Positions 19,375 to 30,367 of a DNA stretch of 64,000 nt are shown here, piece by piece. The DNA lies in contig NZ_CP150918.1 in the NCBI RefSeq assembly GCF_039908635.1, positions 3,715,001 to 3,779,000 on the forward strand, in the 5' to 3' direction. Numbering within the stretch: position 1 is the first letter of the stretch; each line of letters opens with the position of its first letter. The notes under the pieces are model-generated. The model ran no database searches, was not told the DNA's origin, and worked only from the letters and a program-made list of their open reading frames with translations. Made by a program: the position numbers and the translations under genes. This stretch comes from Pseudomonas purpurea. GTDB taxonomy: Bacteria > Pseudomonadota > Gammaproteobacteria > Pseudomonadales > Pseudomonadaceae.

Positions 19375-20712
19375 ATGCGCCCTGCCACTCCCGAGCTACT
19401 CGCCCCCGCCGGCACCCTGAAAAACATGCGTTACGCCTTCGCCTACGGCGCCGATGCGGTCTATGCCGGCCCGCCGCGCTATAGCCTGCGGGTGCGCAAC
19501 AACGAATTCGATCACGCCAACCTGGCCCTCGGCATCCGTGAAGCCCAGGCCCAGGGCAAACGCTTTTACGTGGTGGTCAACATCGCGCCGCACAACGCCA
19601 AGCTGCGCACCTTCCTCAAGGACCTGGCGCCCGTGATCGAAATGGCCCCGGACGCGCTGATCATGTCCGACCCCGGCCTGATCATGCTGGTGCGCCGGCA
19701 CTTCCCGCAGATGCCGATCCACCTGTCGGTGCAAGCCAACACCGTGAACTGGGCCAGTGTCGAGTTCTGGCAGCTACAAGGCGTGTGCCGGATCATTCTG
19801 TCGCGCGAACTGTCGCTGGAAGAGATCGCCGAGATCCGTCAGCAAGTGCCCGCCATGGAACTGGAAGTGTTCGTCCACGGCGCCCTGTGCATGGCCTATT
19901 CCGGGCGCTGCCTGTTGTCTGGCTACATGAACAAGCGCGACGCCAATCAGGGCACCTGCACCAACGCTTGCCGCTGGAAGTACTCGGCGCAAACCGCCAC
20001 CGAAAACGCCGTGGGCGAGATCGTCCAGACCTTTGAACCCGAGCCGGTGGAGCCCACGCTGGGCATCGGCACGCCGACCGATCAGGTGTTTCTGTTGCAG
20101 GAAGCCAATCGCCCCGATGAACTGATGCCGGCCTTCGAGGACGAACACGGCACCTACATCATGAACGCCAAGGACCTGCGCGCCGTCCAGCATGTCGGCC
20201 GCCTGACGCAGATGGGCGTGCACTCGCTGAAGATCGAAGGCCGGACCAAATCCCACTTTTATTGCGCCCGTACGACGCAGGTCTATCGTCGGGCGATTGA
20301 TGACGCGGTGGCCGGTCGCGAGTTCGACCGCAGCCTGATGACCGACCTCGAATCCCTGGCTCAACGTGGCTACACCGAAGGGTTTCTGCGCCGGCATGTG
20401 CACGACGAATACCAGAACTACCAGAACGGCAGTTCGGTTTCCGAGCGTCAGCAGTTTGTGGGGGAGTTGACCGGCAAGCGCGTGGATCGGCTGGCCGAGG
20501 TCAAGGTGAAGAACCGCTTTGCCTTGGGCGATCACATGGAGTTGATGACGCCCAAGGGCAATTTCCACTTCGACCTGCACCAGTTGAGCAACCTCAAGGG
20601 CGAGGCCATCGAGGTGGCGCCGGGGGACGGTCACACGGTGTATGTGCCGATCCCGGACGCGATAGACCTGGAGTTCGGGTTGCTGATGCGCGACGTCACC
20701 CGCGCGGGCTGA
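19375..20712 (+). CDS. trhP: tRNA U34 hydroxylase TrhP (U32 peptidase family, YegQ)
   Basis: 445 aa. Starts MRPATPELLAPAGTLKNMRY. The family is annotated as U32 peptidase, but YegQ (TrhP) is known to hydroxylate uridine 34 of tRNAs using prephenate. Visible signatures are ALIMSDPGLIMLVRRHFP, the U32 motif ELEVFVHGALCMAYSGRCLL, and a Cys set (CxxxxxxxC, then GTCTNACRW) that can bind an iron-sulphur cluster. Full length. Its TGA is directly followed, with no spacer, by the stop of the converging chemoreceptor gene. Confidence 0.9.
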   Translation: MRPATPELLAPAGTLKNMRYAFAYGADAVYAGPPRYSLRVRNNEFDHANLALGIREAQAQGKRFYVVVNIAPHNAKLRTFLKDLAPVIEMAPDALIMSDPGLIMLVRRHFPQMPIHLSVQANTVNWASVEFWQLQGVCRIILSRELSLEEIAEIRQQVPAMELEVFVHGALCMAYSGRCLLSGYMNKRDANQGTCTNACRWKYSAQTATENAVGEIVQTFEPEPVEPTLGIGTPTDQVFLLQEANRPDELMPAFEDEHGTYIMNAKDLRAVQHVGRLTQMGVHSLKIEGRTKSHFYCARTTQVYRRAIDDAVAGREFDRSLMTDLESLAQRGYTEGFLRRHVHDEYQNYQNGSSVSERQQFVGELTGKRVDRLAEVKVKNRFALGDHMELMTPKGNFHFDLHQLSNLKGEAIEVAPGDGHTVYVPIPDAIDLEFGLLMRDVTRAG

Positions 20713-22395
20713 TCAGATCCGGAACTGCCCGACCAGTTGACCCAACCGCTGCCCCAGATCCGCCAGGCTGCGCGAGGTCTGGGCGCCGAGTTGGGTTTCG
20801 TCCGCCACGCTGTCCACGGCCACCGCGATCTGATGCACGCTGCGGTTGATCTCTTCGGCCACGGCGGTTTGCTCTTCGGCGGCGCTGGCGATTTGCGCGT
20901 TCATCGAGTTGATGGTGCCAATCAGTTCAGCCATGGTGTCCAGCGATGCCCCGGCTTCGTTGGCCTGGGCCGACGTGCCGTCACCGGCGTCGCTGGAGCG
21001 GCGCATGGCGTCGACCGCCGACTGCGTGCCCGCTTGCAGGCGATCGATCATGCCCTGGATTTCCTGGGTGCTTTGCTGAGTGCGGCTGGCCAGCGCCCGC
21101 ACTTCATCGGCCACCACCGCAAAACCGCGCCCTGCTTCACCGGCACGCGCCGCTTCGATGGCCGCGTTGAGCGCCAGCAGGTTGGTCTGGTCGGCAATCG
21201 AACGAATCACCCCCAGCACACTGACAATCGACGACACGTCTTGCTGCAAGCTGTCCAAAGATGTGCCGCTGTGGCGAATGTCGTCCACCAGGGCGTGGAT
21301 CTGCGAAATGCTGCCCGCCACCACCCGCTTGGCCGCCAGCCCTTCTTCTTCGGTCTGCTGAGCGGCAACCGCGGCGCCTTGTGCGCTTTTCGCCACTTCC
21401 TGGGCAGCCGAAGACATTTCGTTGATCGCTGTGGCGACCTGATCGGTTTCGTGACGCTGACGCTCCATCGCCTGCTCCGAACGATGAGCCTGATCGGAAA
21501 CCTGGCTCACCAGACCGGTCAGTTGCCCGGTCATTTCGGTGATCTGGCGCACCAGACCATGGATCTTGTCGACGAAACGGTTGAACGAGCCGGCCAACTC
21601 GCCGAGTTCGTCCTGGCTGGTGATCGCCAGGCGCCGGGTCAGGTCGCCCTCGCCGGCCGCGATGTCATCGAGGTTGGCCTTCATCAGGTGCAGCGGACGC
21701 AGGATCGTGTTCGCAACCAACATGCCGACCACGGCAATCACCAGCAACACCACCAGCGCGATGCCGATGATGCTCAGCAAGACGCCTTGCATGCGCTCGT
21801 GAACCTTGACCTCGACCTCGGCCACCTGGGCTTCGATGCCGTCCAGGTTGACCACCGTACCGATGACCATGTCCCACTTGGGCAGGTAGTCGGTGTAACC
21901 CAGTTTGGGCACCAGCACCTTGTCGTTACCCGGCAGCGAAGAGCTGTACTGCAGGTAATGGCTGCCGTCCTTGGCCACTTTCACCAGGTCGCGGTTGATG
22001 TACACGCCATTCGGGTCACGGTTGTCCTTGAAGCTCTTGCCCACGCCATCCGGGCTGTTGCCCTTGAACAGGCGCACGGTCTCGGAGTCGTAGCCGAAGA
22101 AGTAGCCGTCCTTGCCGTAGGTGATGCTCGACAGCAACTTGACCACTTGCGCACGCGCCACGGTATCGCCTGGGGCCGCCGCGTCGTAAAGCGGTTTGAC
22201 GCTGCTCATCGCCACTTCGACGTAGCTTTGCAACGTTGCCTTGGCATCGTTCAACAGCCGCTGACGGGTTTCTTCGACTTCCTTGTTCGCCTGCTCTTGC
22301 AGGATGAACACCGTGGTCAGGCTGATGACCAGCGCAAAGAGCAGCACCGGGAGTACCGCGAGGGATAAGACTTTGGCCTTCAGGCTCAGGCGCAT
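20713..22395 (-). CDS. Methyl-accepting chemotaxis protein with single Cache domain
   Basis: 560 aa, start [20 protein letters not shown]. Order: N-terminal membrane helix (8-30), periplasmic sCache_2-type sensor (about 35-190; [37 protein letters not shown]), second membrane helix, HAMP ([15 protein letters not shown]), and cytoplasmic signalling domain with the hairpin tip [20 protein letters not shown]. It reports a small ligand to CheA/CheW and controls flagellar rotation. Ligands of sCache_2 receptors are often small organic acids; the ligand here is unknown. Confidence 0.92.
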   Translation of the reverse strand: MRLSLKAKVLSLAVLPVLLFALVISLTTVFILQEQANKEVEETRQRLLNDAKATLQSYVEVAMSSVKPLYDAAAPGDTVARAQVVKLLSSITYGKDGYFFGYDSETVRLFKGNSPDGVGKSFKDNRDPNGVYINRDLVKVAKDGSHYLQYSSSLPGNDKVLVPKLGYTDYLPKWDMVIGTVVNLDGIEAQVAEVEVKVHERMQGVLLSIIGIALVVLLVIAVVGMLVANTILRPLHLMKANLDDIAAGEGDLTRRLAITSQDELGELAGSFNRFVDKIHGLVRQITEMTGQLTGLVSQVSDQAHRSEQAMERQRHETDQVATAINEMSSAAQEVAKSAQGAAVAAQQTEEEGLAAKRVVAGSISQIHALVDDIRHSGTSLDSLQQDVSSIVSVLGVIRSIADQTNLLALNAAIEAARAGEAGRGFAVVADEVRALASRTQQSTQEIQGMIDRLQAGTQSAVDAMRRSSDAGDGTSAQANEAGASLDTMAELIGTINSMNAQIASAAEEQTAVAEEINRSVHQIAVAVDSVADETQLGAQTSRSLADLGQRLGQLVGQFRI

Positions 22396-22507
22396 GCTTT
22401 GTTCTCTCTTGATGTGATTGGCATGGTTAAAGTCGTTAGCGGCCCGTCGGATCAAAAGTTGAGGAATTGCCCGTAAACACGGGGCAACTCCCCTTTTTGG
22501 TGCGCGA

Positions 22508-23827
22508 TTACAGGACCATCGCGGCCACCCAGCCGAACGCCAGCAACGGCAGGTTGTAATGCAGGAACGTCGGGACCACGGTGTCCCAGATATGGTGATG
22601 CTGACCGTCGATGTTCAGGCCGGAGGTCGGACCGAGTGTCGAGTCGGAGGCCGGCGAACCCGCGTCGCCCAGCGCCCCGGCCGTGCCGACGATGCAGACG
22701 ATGGCCAACGGGCTGAACCCCAGTTGCACGCAGAGCGGGACGAAAATCGCCGCGAGGATCGGCACCGTCGAGAACGACGAGCCGATGCCCATGGTCACCA
22801 GCAAACCCACCAGCAGCATCAGCAGCGCGCCGATCCCCTTGCTGTGGCCGATCCACGACGCCGAGGTCTGGACCAGCGTCTGCACTTCGCCCGTGGCTTT
22901 CATCACTTCAGCAAAGCCCGAGGCGGCGATCATGATGAAACCGATCATCGCCATCATCTTCATGCCTTCGGTGAACAGGTCATCGGTCTCACGCCAGCGC
23001 ACCACACCCGACACCGAGAAGATCAGGAACCCGGCCAACGCACCAATGATCATCGAGTCCAGCAGCAACTGAATGATGAAGGCCGCCGAGATGGCCAGGC
23101 CTGCCACCAGCAGGGTCACCGGGTTGTACTGTACCGCGACTTGCTCTACCCGCTCGATTTTGCCCAGGTCGTACACGCGCTTCTTGCGGTAGCTGAACAA
23201 TGCCATCAACAGGCCGAATACCATGCCCAGCGCTGGAATACCCATGGCATGGGTTACATTGACGCCGCTAATATCCACACCACTCTTACTGACATTAGCC
23301 AGCAGAATTTCATTCAGGAAGATGTTCCCGAAACCCACCGGCAAGAACATATAAGGCGTGATCAAACCAAAGGTCATGACGCAGGCAATAAGTCGGCGAT
23401 CAAGTTGCAACTTGGTTAATACATACAGTAGCGGCGGCACCAGTAACGGGATGAACGCAATGTGGATCGGCAGAATATTCTGCGACGCAATCGCCACCAC
23501 CCACAACAACCCGATCAACAGCCATTTGACCTGACCGCCTCCGGCCGCATCCTGACGGTCGACCAGTTGCAGGACCTTGTCCGCCAACGCATGGGCCAGG
23601 CCCGATTTGGCAATGGCCACCGCGAAAGCGCCGAGCAAGGCGTAGGACAACGCAACCGTCGCCCCGCCGCCGAGGCCACTGTTGAAGGCTTTCAAGGTCG
23701 CTTCGATACCCAGGCCACCGGTCAGGCCGCCCACCAGCGCCCCAACGATCAGCGCGATCACCACGTGCACGCGGGACAGGCTGAGGACCAGCATGACGCC
23801 AACCGCGGCAATTACTGCATTAATCAT
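22508..23827 (-). CDS. Na+/H+ antiporter family transporter (NhaC-like)
   Basis: 439 aa, start [20 protein letters not shown] (the longer frame upstream is unconserved). About eleven membrane spans. Typical features are [19 protein letters not shown] in one half and the inverted-repeat partner [19 protein letters not shown], plus the Gly/Ser-rich [19 protein letters not shown] near the C-terminus. The family is annotated as Na+/H+ antiporter but includes amino acid transporters, so the substrate is open. It is transcribed toward the chemoreceptor gene on the same strand, with a 112-base gap. Confidence 0.8.
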   Translation of the reverse strand: MINAVIAAVGVMLVLSLSRVHVVIALIVGALVGGLTGGLGIEATLKAFNSGLGGGATVALSYALLGAFAVAIAKSGLAHALADKVLQLVDRQDAAGGGQVKWLLIGLLWVVAIASQNILPIHIAFIPLLVPPLLYVLTKLQLDRRLIACVMTFGLITPYMFLPVGFGNIFLNEILLANVSKSGVDISGVNVTHAMGIPALGMVFGLLMALFSYRKKRVYDLGKIERVEQVAVQYNPVTLLVAGLAISAAFIIQLLLDSMIIGALAGFLIFSVSGVVRWRETDDLFTEGMKMMAMIGFIMIAASGFAEVMKATGEVQTLVQTSASWIGHSKGIGALLMLLVGLLVTMGIGSSFSTVPILAAIFVPLCVQLGFSPLAIVCIVGTAGALGDAGSPASDSTLGPTSGLNIDGQHHHIWDTVVPTFLHYNLPLLAFGWVAAMVL

Positions 23828-24011
23828 CGTTACCTCAAAGCACGGCGACGGGGGAAAACCGACGCAAACAGGATGAGTCCGACCGTAGGGCTTCGTGAGC
23901 CGACGGCGGATTGAAGAGAGGGTTTTATTAGAGGGCACGCACTGTGCCGCAGCGGGCCCGGCTTGTCAAAGCGCGAGGTCGCGCGGTGCCCGGTTGTCGC
24001 CTGGCTGTCCG

Positions 24012-24069
24012 TTAATGACGATCAGGCGCTTGTCATTAAAACGAACAACTAAAGGCCTAAATTAATGAC
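24012..24069. promoter_or_regulatory. Three TTAATGAC half-sites in the divergent antiporter/chemoreceptor region
   Basis: TTAATGAC at 24012-24019, its inverse GTCATTAA at 24032-24039 and a third direct copy at 24062-24069. The first two form an 8-bp inverted repeat with a 12-base spacer. They lie in the 353-base gap between two divergent genes, where an operator would be expected. The rest of this gap shows no gene. Regulator unknown. Confidence 0.4.
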
Positions 24070-24180
24070 GGCTATTAATCGTTTCAGCAGCAACTAAGTG
24101 AGTGCGACGAATAAAGAAACCAGCGGCGCGGCCGTTACACTGCAAAAGCCTATGCGTTTATCAAGAATAAGGACTTCCCC

Positions 24181-26328
24181 ATGTCGCTTCGACAACTTTC
24201 CATTCAATGGAAAATCACCTTGCTGGCCGGACTTTGCCTACTCGGCATCGTGACCCTGCTAGTCGGGCTTTCGCTGTACCGCATGGAGCACAACTCCGAG
24301 CTGGTCAAAGCCTCCAGCATGGAAATGCTCACCGAAGCGGCTCAGGCGCGGATCGAAGCCCAGGGCGAAGTCCAGGCGTTGGGGATTCGCCAACAGTTCA
24401 TGGACGCCTATCAATATGGCCACGGTTTCTCGCGCCAGGTGCTGTTCCTGCGCGAACAGGCCGAAAAGCGCTTCCTCGATGCCTTCGACCTGCGTGAAGA
24501 CCTGACCCGCCAGGTCAAGTCGGCCCTGCAAGCCAACCCGGAACTGCTCGGACTGTCGCTGGTGTTTGAAGCCAACGCGCTGGACGGCAAGGACGAACTG
24601 TTCGTCGGCCAGAAAGACCTCGGCAGCAACGACAAGGGCCGCTTTGCGCTCTACTGGTCGCAGCCGACACCCGGCAAGCTGACCTCCATGTCGCTGCCCG
24701 AAAGCGACATGGCCGACACCAGCACCGGCCCCAGCGGCGAGGCGGCCAACGCCTGGTTCACCTGCCCGCGCGTGACCCTCAAGCCGTGCGTGATCGAACC
24801 CTACTTCTATGTGATCGACGGCCAGAACGTGCTGATGACCAGCATCGTGTTCCCGTTGCGGGTCGATGGCAAAGTCATCGCTTCGCTGTCGGTGGACATC
24901 AACCTCAACAGCCTGCAAGCGGTCAGCCAGCAAGCGAGCAAAAAGCTCTACAGCGGCCAGACCAACGTCAGCATTGTCAGCCCGGTCGGCCTGCTCGCCG
25001 GCTACAGCCCGGACGCCAGCAAACTGGCCCAACGCCTTGATGCAGTGGACAAGGCCAGCGGTGCCGAACTGATCCGCATGCTCGCCACCAACAGCCAGAC
25101 CCAGAGCCTGCACAGCCATGGCGAGCTCAAAGTGCTGTCGCCGTTCCAGCCGATTCCCGGCGGCAAATCATGGGGCGTGTTGCTCGACGTGCCGGAAAAA
25201 GTCCTGGTCGGCCCGGCAGAAACCCTGAAAAAAGAACTCGACGAACGCAGCACCACCGGCACCCTGATCGAGCTCGGCCTCGGTTTGCTGGCAGCGGTCA
25301 TTGGCCTGTTGCTGGTCTGGTGGATGGCCCGCAGCGTGACCCGGCCGATCCTCGGCGTGGCGCACATGCTCGAAGACATTGCCAGCGGTGAAGGTGACCT
25401 GACCCGCCGCCTGGCCTACGACAAGCAGGACGAGCTGGGACAACTGGCGGGCTGGTTCAACCGCTTCCTGGACAAGCTGCAACCGATCATTGCCGAGGTC
25501 AAACGCTCGGTACAGGACGCCCGCAGCACAGCGGATCAATCGTCGGCCATCGCCACCCAGACCAGCGCCGGAATGGAGCAGCAATACCGTCAGGTCGATC
25601 AGGTCGCCACGGCGTCTCACGAAATGAGCGCCACCGCGCAAGACGTGGCCCGCAGCGCTGCACAAGCGGCGCAGGCCGCACGTGATGCCGATCAGGCAAC
25701 CCGTCAGGGCCTGACGGTGATTGACCGCACCACCACCAGCATCGACACCCTCGCCGCCGACATGAGCAACGCGATGGTTCAGGTCGAAGGGCTGGCGGCC
25801 AACAGCGAGAAGATCGGTTCGGTACTGGAAGTGATCCGTGCCATCGCCGAGCAGACCAACCTGCTGGCACTCAACGCGGCGATTGAAGCGGCACGCGCCG
25901 GTGAAGCCGGTCGCGGCTTCGCGGTGGTGGCCGATGAAGTGCGCAACCTCGCACGTCGCACCCAGGAATCGGTGGAAGAAACCCGTCAGGTCATCGAGCA
26001 ATTGCAAACCGGCACACAGGAAGTGGTCGGCTCGATGAACAACAGTCATCGTCAGGCCCAGGGCAGCGTCGAGCAGGTCAGCCAGGCCGTCACGGCTTTG
26101 CGCCAGATCGGCGATGCGGTGACGGTGATCACCGACATGAACCTGCAAATCGCCAGTGCCGCCGAGGAACAAAGCGCGGTGGCCGAGGAGATCAACAGCA
26201 ACGTAGCGACCATTCGCGACGTGACTGAATCGCTGTCGGGGCAAGCCAATGAATCGGCGCGGGTGAGTCAGTCGCTCAACAGCCTGGCGAACCAGCAGCA
26301 GAGCCTGATGGATCAGTTCAAGGTTTGA
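24181..26328 (+). CDS. Methyl-accepting chemotaxis protein with large periplasmic sensor
   Basis: 715 aa. N-terminal membrane helix ([19 protein letters not shown]), a periplasmic region of about 330 residues of double-Cache size ([39 protein letters not shown]), second membrane helix ([19 protein letters not shown]), HAMP ([15 protein letters not shown]) and a signalling domain with [20 protein letters not shown]. The sensor contains a Cys pair ([16 protein letters not shown]) that may form a disulphide. The ligand cannot be told. Monocistronic. Confidence 0.92.
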   Translation: MSLRQLSIQWKITLLAGLCLLGIVTLLVGLSLYRMEHNSELVKASSMEMLTEAAQARIEAQGEVQALGIRQQFMDAYQYGHGFSRQVLFLREQAEKRFLDAFDLREDLTRQVKSALQANPELLGLSLVFEANALDGKDELFVGQKDLGSNDKGRFALYWSQPTPGKLTSMSLPESDMADTSTGPSGEAANAWFTCPRVTLKPCVIEPYFYVIDGQNVLMTSIVFPLRVDGKVIASLSVDINLNSLQAVSQQASKKLYSGQTNVSIVSPVGLLAGYSPDASKLAQRLDAVDKASGAELIRMLATNSQTQSLHSHGELKVLSPFQPIPGGKSWGVLLDVPEKVLVGPAETLKKELDERSTTGTLIELGLGLLAAVIGLLLVWWMARSVTRPILGVAHMLEDIASGEGDLTRRLAYDKQDELGQLAGWFNRFLDKLQPIIAEVKRSVQDARSTADQSSAIATQTSAGMEQQYRQVDQVATASHEMSATAQDVARSAAQAAQAARDADQATRQGLTVIDRTTTSIDTLAADMSNAMVQVEGLAANSEKIGSVLEVIRAIAEQTNLLALNAAIEAARAGEAGRGFAVVADEVRNLARRTQESVEETRQVIEQLQTGTQEVVGSMNNSHRQAQGSVEQVSQAVTALRQIGDAVTVITDMNLQIASAAEEQSAVAEEINSNVATIRDVTESLSGQANESARVSQSLNSLANQQQSLMDQFKV

Positions 26329-26358
26329 TCATGAGTCGGTGGTGAAGCAGAAAACCAG

Positions 26359-26381
26359 CCCTCTCCCCAATGGGGAGAGGG
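26359..26381. terminator. CCCTCTCCCC/GGGGAGAGGG hairpin after the chemoreceptor
   Basis: Perfect 10-bp arms with loop AAT, between two converging genes. It has no T run. The same motif occurs within the MITE at 9486-9642, so it may be a dispersed repeat acting as a terminator. Confidence 0.5.
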
Positions 26382-26395
26382 GTCGAATTCAAGCC

Positions 26396-27710
26396 TCAGC
26401 GCTTCAGCAACTCCACCACAACCTTCAACCCGCCCCACTCACTCGCCTCCAACCGCAACACCCCACCCCACGCCTCGACGATGTCGCGCACGATCCCTAA
26501 CCCGAGGCCATGCCCGTCGGTCTGCTCATCCAGCCGCATGCCACGGCTGAACACCTGATCACGATCCGCCTCGGGAATCCCGGGGCCGTCGTCTTCCACG
26601 GCCAACACAAACCCTTCAGCCGTCTCGACGACGCTTAATCGGACCTCGGCGTCCGCCCATTTACAGGCGTTGTCCAGCAGATTGCCAAGCAGTTCCAGCA
26701 GGTCCTCCCGGTCCCACGGCAAATGCAGCCCGGCAGGCACGGTGAACGACAGGTCCAGGTGATCGCCGTGGATCATGTTCAGGGTCGCGAGCAGCCCCGG
26801 CAGTTCGGCATCGCAATCAAACTGCGCGCCGGGCAAGGCATCGCCCGCCAGCCGTGCACGGTTCAGTTCACGATTGAGCCGCTGTTGCACCTGTTCAAGT
26901 TGTTCGTGGAGGATTTTTCGCAGCTCGGGATGCGCGTCGAGTTTCTCGCTCGACGCCACGCTCAACAGCACCGCCAGTGGCGTTTTCAGCGCATGCCCAA
27001 GATTGCCCAAGGCGTTGCGCGAGCGCTTGAGGCTGTCTTCGGTGTGGGTCAGCAAATGGTTGATCTGTGCCACCAGCGGCTCCAGCTCCAGCGGCACCTG
27101 ATCATCCAGTTGCGAGCGCTGGCCCTGTTGCAATTGGGCGATTTGTTCGCGGGCCCTTTCCAGCGGGCGCAAGGCCCGGCGTACGGTCAGCCGTTGCAGC
27201 AGCAGAATCAGCAGCAAGCCAGCCAGCCCCAACCCCAACCCGACCTGACGCATGCGCTGAAAGCTTTCGCGTACCGGGGTGTAATTCTGGGCGACGCTGA
27301 TGGAGATCGCCTGCCCCAGGCGTCGATAGTCCGAACGCAACACCAGCAGTTGCTGACCTTCCGGCCCCAGTTGCAGGTTGCTGTGCAGGCCGGGGCGATC
27401 GAGCTTGGGCAGGTCCTGATCCCACAATGAGCGGGAGCGCCAATGGCTGTCCTCGAAATCAATACGGAAATAGTGCCCGGAAAATGGCCGCTGATAGGCC
27501 GGCGACAAGCGTCGCTCATCCAGCTGCACGCCTTGCGGCCCACGCACCAGCGCCACCAGCAGGTTTTCGCTGTCGTCGCGCAGGGCCGGCCTCGAGGTAA
27601 CGCTGCAACCCCATTTCGAACAGCCACAGGCTGGTTTGCGCCAGCACCAGGCCGACGACGACCATCACGCTGATCAGGCCCAGGCTCAGACGGCGCTGGA
27701 TCGACCTCAC
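26396..27710 (-). CDS. Two-component sensor histidine kinase (reading frame broken by 1 extra base)
   Basis: Starts at GTG 27710 ([20 protein letters not shown]), overlapping the response regulator's stop by GTGA. The N-terminal helix and short periplasmic start are in one frame; the rest follows after plus-strand GGGCC at 27583-27587. Removing one base gives [17 protein letters not shown] and a 437-aa protein. Downstream: periplasmic sensor (about 30-165), second membrane helix, HAMP, H-box [16 protein letters not shown]-box [12 protein letters not shown]1 [13 protein letters not shown] and G2 [18 protein letters not shown]. It phosphorylates the adjacent regulator. The PepSY-regulator-kinase order recalls the BqsRS/CarSR systems of P. 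aeruginosa, but the signal here is not known. Confidence 0.9.
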
Positions 27711-28375
27711 CGGGCTTGCCCGCCGAACAGGTAACCCTGACCGCGACGGGTTTCGATCACGCTGCGCCCGAGCTTGCGACGCAGGTGATTGACGTGCACT
27801 TCCAGCACATTGGAGTCGCGCTCGGTTTCACCGTCGTAGAGGTGTTCGGCGAGGTGGCTTTTGGAAAGGATCTGCTCGGGGTGCAGCATGAAGTAGCGCA
27901 ACAGGCGAAACTCGGCGGCGGTCAACTGGATGTCGGCGCCATCGCGGGTCACGCACTGGCGCCCCTCATCCAGGTGCAGGCCGGCCGCCTTGAGCGTCGG
28001 CTGGTTGGCCTGGCCGTGGGAACGGCGCAGCAACGCCTGCACCCGCAAGTACAGTTCTTCTGGGTGAAACGGTTTGGTCAGGTAATCGTCGGCGCCGGTC
28101 TTGAGCCCTTCGATGCGCTCGGCCCACGAATCGCGTGCGGTGAGTACCAACACCGGGGTGGCCAGGCCTGCGGCCCGCCATTGGGTCAACACCTCAAGCC
28201 CCGGCAACCCCGGCAAACCGAGGTCGAGGATGATCAGGTCATACGGTTCGCTGCTGCCCTGGTACACCGCATCGCGGCCATCGGCCAACCAATCGACGGC
28301 GTAACCCTGACGGTTGAGGCCGGCCATCAATTCGTCGGCCAGCGGCACATGGTCTTCCACTAAAAGCAGGCGCAT
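27707..28375 (-). CDS. OmpR-family response regulator
   Basis: 222 aa. Receiver domain [20 protein letters not shown] with phospho-acceptor Asp in [14 protein letters not shown] (about 51) and Lys in [13 protein letters not shown], then the winged-helix DNA-binding domain ([47 protein letters not shown]). It follows the second PepSY gene after 3 bases and overlaps the kinase start. It probably activates its own operon. Confidence 0.95.
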   Translation of the reverse strand: MRLLLVEDHVPLADELMAGLNRQGYAVDWLADGRDAVYQGSSEPYDLIILDLGLPGLPGLEVLTQWRAAGLATPVLVLTARDSWAERIEGLKTGADDYLTKPFHPEELYLRVQALLRRSHGQANQPTLKAAGLHLDEGRQCVTRDGADIQLTAAEFRLLRYFMLHPEQILSKSHLAEHLYDGETERDSNVLEVHVNHLRRKLGRSVIETRRGQGYLFGGQAR

Positions 28376-28378
28376 TGG

Positions 28379-28702
28379 TCAATCTTCCTTGTCTTTCAGT
28401 AATCGGCCGGTACGGGCTTCAAGGTCCAGCTCACGCACCACCCCGTCGGTGGTCAACAGCTCGACTTCGTAAATGTAGACGTCGTGTTTTTCTTCCAACT
28501 CGGCCTCCAGCAGTTTGGCGCCGGGGTAACGGTCCAGGGCCTGTTGCAGCAGTTGTTCGAGCGGCAGAATCACCCCTTGTTGGCGCAGGCGCAGGGCTTC
28601 GTCCTGATCCAGGTCACGGGCGGCCACCACCGAACAAAATGCCAGAAGCAGCAGCGCCAGACGGCTGCTGGCGCGCCGATTTGAAAACAAAAGCACCTTC
28701 AT
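28379..28702 (-). CDS. Periplasmic PepSY-like protein, second of the pair
   Basis: 107 aa; start MKVLLFSNRRASSRLALLLL, signal peptide cut near VVAA. The mature protein follows the PepSY pattern: an N-terminal helix (DQDEALRLRQQGVILPLEQLL), then LLEAELEEKHDVYIYEVELL with the KxxYEV core, then LDLEARTGRLLKDKED. PepSY proteins are periplasmic inhibitors or sensor partners. The ATG overlaps the previous gene's stop by one base (TAATG), so the two are translationally coupled. Confidence 0.85.
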   Translation of the reverse strand: MKVLLFSNRRASSRLALLLLAFCSVVAARDLDQDEALRLRQQGVILPLEQLLQQALDRYPGAKLLEAELEEKHDVYIYEVELLTTDGVVRELDLEARTGRLLKDKED

Positions 28703-29010
28703 TACGTATCCTGATGATCCTTGAGAACCTGCCCATTCACAGCGTCCAATTCCAGGTCCCACTCAATGCCTTGCGGATCGCGCAGTTCGATCTGGTAAAG
28801 GTACTTGCCGAACTTTTCTTCCAGCTCGGTTTCCTGAACGACCGCACCCGGATGTTTGGCCAGGGCCGTGGCGTTGAGCTTTTCGAAGGATTGAATGGTA
28901 CCAGCGTCGCGCAGCCTCAGGGCTTCATCGGGACCCAGATCGCGGGCATGTGCGAGGCTGGCGGTCATGCCGATGACGGCGACGGTGGCCAGGGCAGTCA
29001 GGGTTTTCAT
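28702..29010 (-). CDS. Periplasmic PepSY-like protein, first of the pair
   Basis: 102 aa; start MKTLTALATVAVIGMTASLA, signal peptide cut after AHA. The mature part (RDLGPDEALRLRDAGTIQSF, EEKFGKYLYQIELRDPQG, LELDAVNGQVLKDHQDT) is a paralogue of the next gene. It heads a four-gene operon PepSY-PepSY-regulator-kinase. Such small PepSY proteins are often the most strongly induced target of their two-component system, frequently in response to divalent metals or polymyxin-type stress; that role is inferred. Confidence 0.85.
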   Translation of the reverse strand: MKTLTALATVAVIGMTASLAHARDLGPDEALRLRDAGTIQSFEKLNATALAKHPGAVVQETELEEKFGKYLYQIELRDPQGIEWDLELDAVNGQVLKDHQDT

Positions 29011-29193
29011 CAGGTGTCTCCGTTTTTCTTTATGGCGTTTCAATGGGGGCACCTTAGCGATCTGAACTTAACTGAAACTGAATTGCCATCATCCGTAATA
29101 GCACCACATTGTTGCCGGCCTGCACAAAACCTGTGTGGAAGTACTGCTGCGCAACACGCCTATAATTGCCGCTTGCCAGACATCGAGGCCGGT

Positions 29194-30273
29194 ATGACCG
29201 CTATCCACATCAAGTTCCCCGCACTGACCCTCAAGGCCGGGCCTCGGGCCTTTGCGCGAATCCGCGAGCACGGCTTGAACGCCCTCGATGTGGGCACGCT
29301 GCCGGGCGCCGCCGGTGGCCCCAAAGCGCTGGGGATTCAAGGCCTGGACCTGGCTCTGTTCGGCCAGTGGCTGCCGGACGCGCCACGGGAACGCTCGCTG
29401 ATCGGTGCATCGGTGGGTTCCTGGCGCTTCGCCAGCGCCTGCCTGCCGAATGCCGCCGAAGGCATCCGCCGTTTGGGTGAGCTGTACAACGCCCAGCATT
29501 TCGCCAAGGGCGTGACCATGGCGCAGATCAGCCAGAGCTCGCAGCGCATGCTCGACGACTTGCTCGACGGCCGCGATGCGGCGCTGCTGGACAACCCGTT
29601 GTACCGGCTGAACATCATGATCGTGAAAAGCCATGGCCTGCTGGCCGACGATCATCGCGGGCGACTCGGCCTCGGCCTGTCCTCGGTGATCGCCGACAAC
29701 CTGCGCGGGCGGGCACGGTTGTCGCGGCATTTCGAACGGCTGATCGTGCACGACCCACGCCTGGCGCCGCCGCTCAATGCCCTGAACGACTTTCCTTCGC
29801 GCTTCGTGCCGTTGAACACCGGCAACCTGCGTCAGGCGTTGCTGGCGTCGGGTTCGATTCCGATGGTCATGGAAGGCGTGCGCGATTTGCCGGGGGCCGG
29901 CGCCGGCACCTACCGCGACGGCGGCCTGCTCGACTACCACCTCGACTTGCCTTACAGCGGCGACGATATCGTGCTTTACCCGCACTTCACCGACCGGGTG
30001 ATCCCCGGCTGGTTCGACAAAACCCTGCCGTGGCGACGCGGCAATCCCGGGCGTTTGCAGGACGTTTTGCTGCTGGCGCCGTCCAGGGCTTATTTGGCGC
30101 GCCTGCCCTACGGCAAACTGCCGGACCGTAACGATTTCAAGCGTTTCATGGGCGACGCCCCGAGCCGGCAGAAGTACTGGCGGGCCGCGATGGACGAAAG
30201 CCGTCGCCTGGGCGACGAGTTCCTTGAACTGGCGGCGAACGGTGGATTGGGTGAGCGCTTGCTGACCCTTTAG
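29194..30273 (+). CDS. Patatin-like phospholipase
   Basis: 359 aa beginning MTAIHIKFPALTLKAGPRAF. The open frame extends far upstream across the PepSY genes on the other strand, but the protein-like part starts here. Nucleophile elbow SLIGASVGSWRFASA (GxSxG) and the Asp of the Ser-Asp dyad in YRDGGLLDYHLDLPY are as expected of patatin-like lipid acyl hydrolases. No signal peptide, so probably cytoplasmic or translocated by another route. Monocistronic; substrate unknown. Confidence 0.85.
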   Translation: MTAIHIKFPALTLKAGPRAFARIREHGLNALDVGTLPGAAGGPKALGIQGLDLALFGQWLPDAPRERSLIGASVGSWRFASACLPNAAEGIRRLGELYNAQHFAKGVTMAQISQSSQRMLDDLLDGRDAALLDNPLYRLNIMIVKSHGLLADDHRGRLGLGLSSVIADNLRGRARLSRHFERLIVHDPRLAPPLNALNDFPSRFVPLNTGNLRQALLASGSIPMVMEGVRDLPGAGAGTYRDGGLLDYHLDLPYSGDDIVLYPHFTDRVIPGWFDKTLPWRRGNPGRLQDVLLLAPSRAYLARLPYGKLPDRNDFKRFMGDAPSRQKYWRAAMDESRRLGDEFLELAANGGLGERLLTL

Positions 30274-30367
30274 TCAGTGTTTTCCCGCAGGCGTAAACTC
30301 AAGCTGTTAAACTCGCCGCCTGCCCCGATCGCCGCAGGCGATAGCCACCTGACAGAGCTCAAACACC

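Noticed and set aside
28375..29193. N-terminal extension of the patatin-like protein by 273 residues
   Set aside because: It runs antisense through two well-supported PepSY genes and is Arg/Pro-rich; the lipase clearly starts at 29194.
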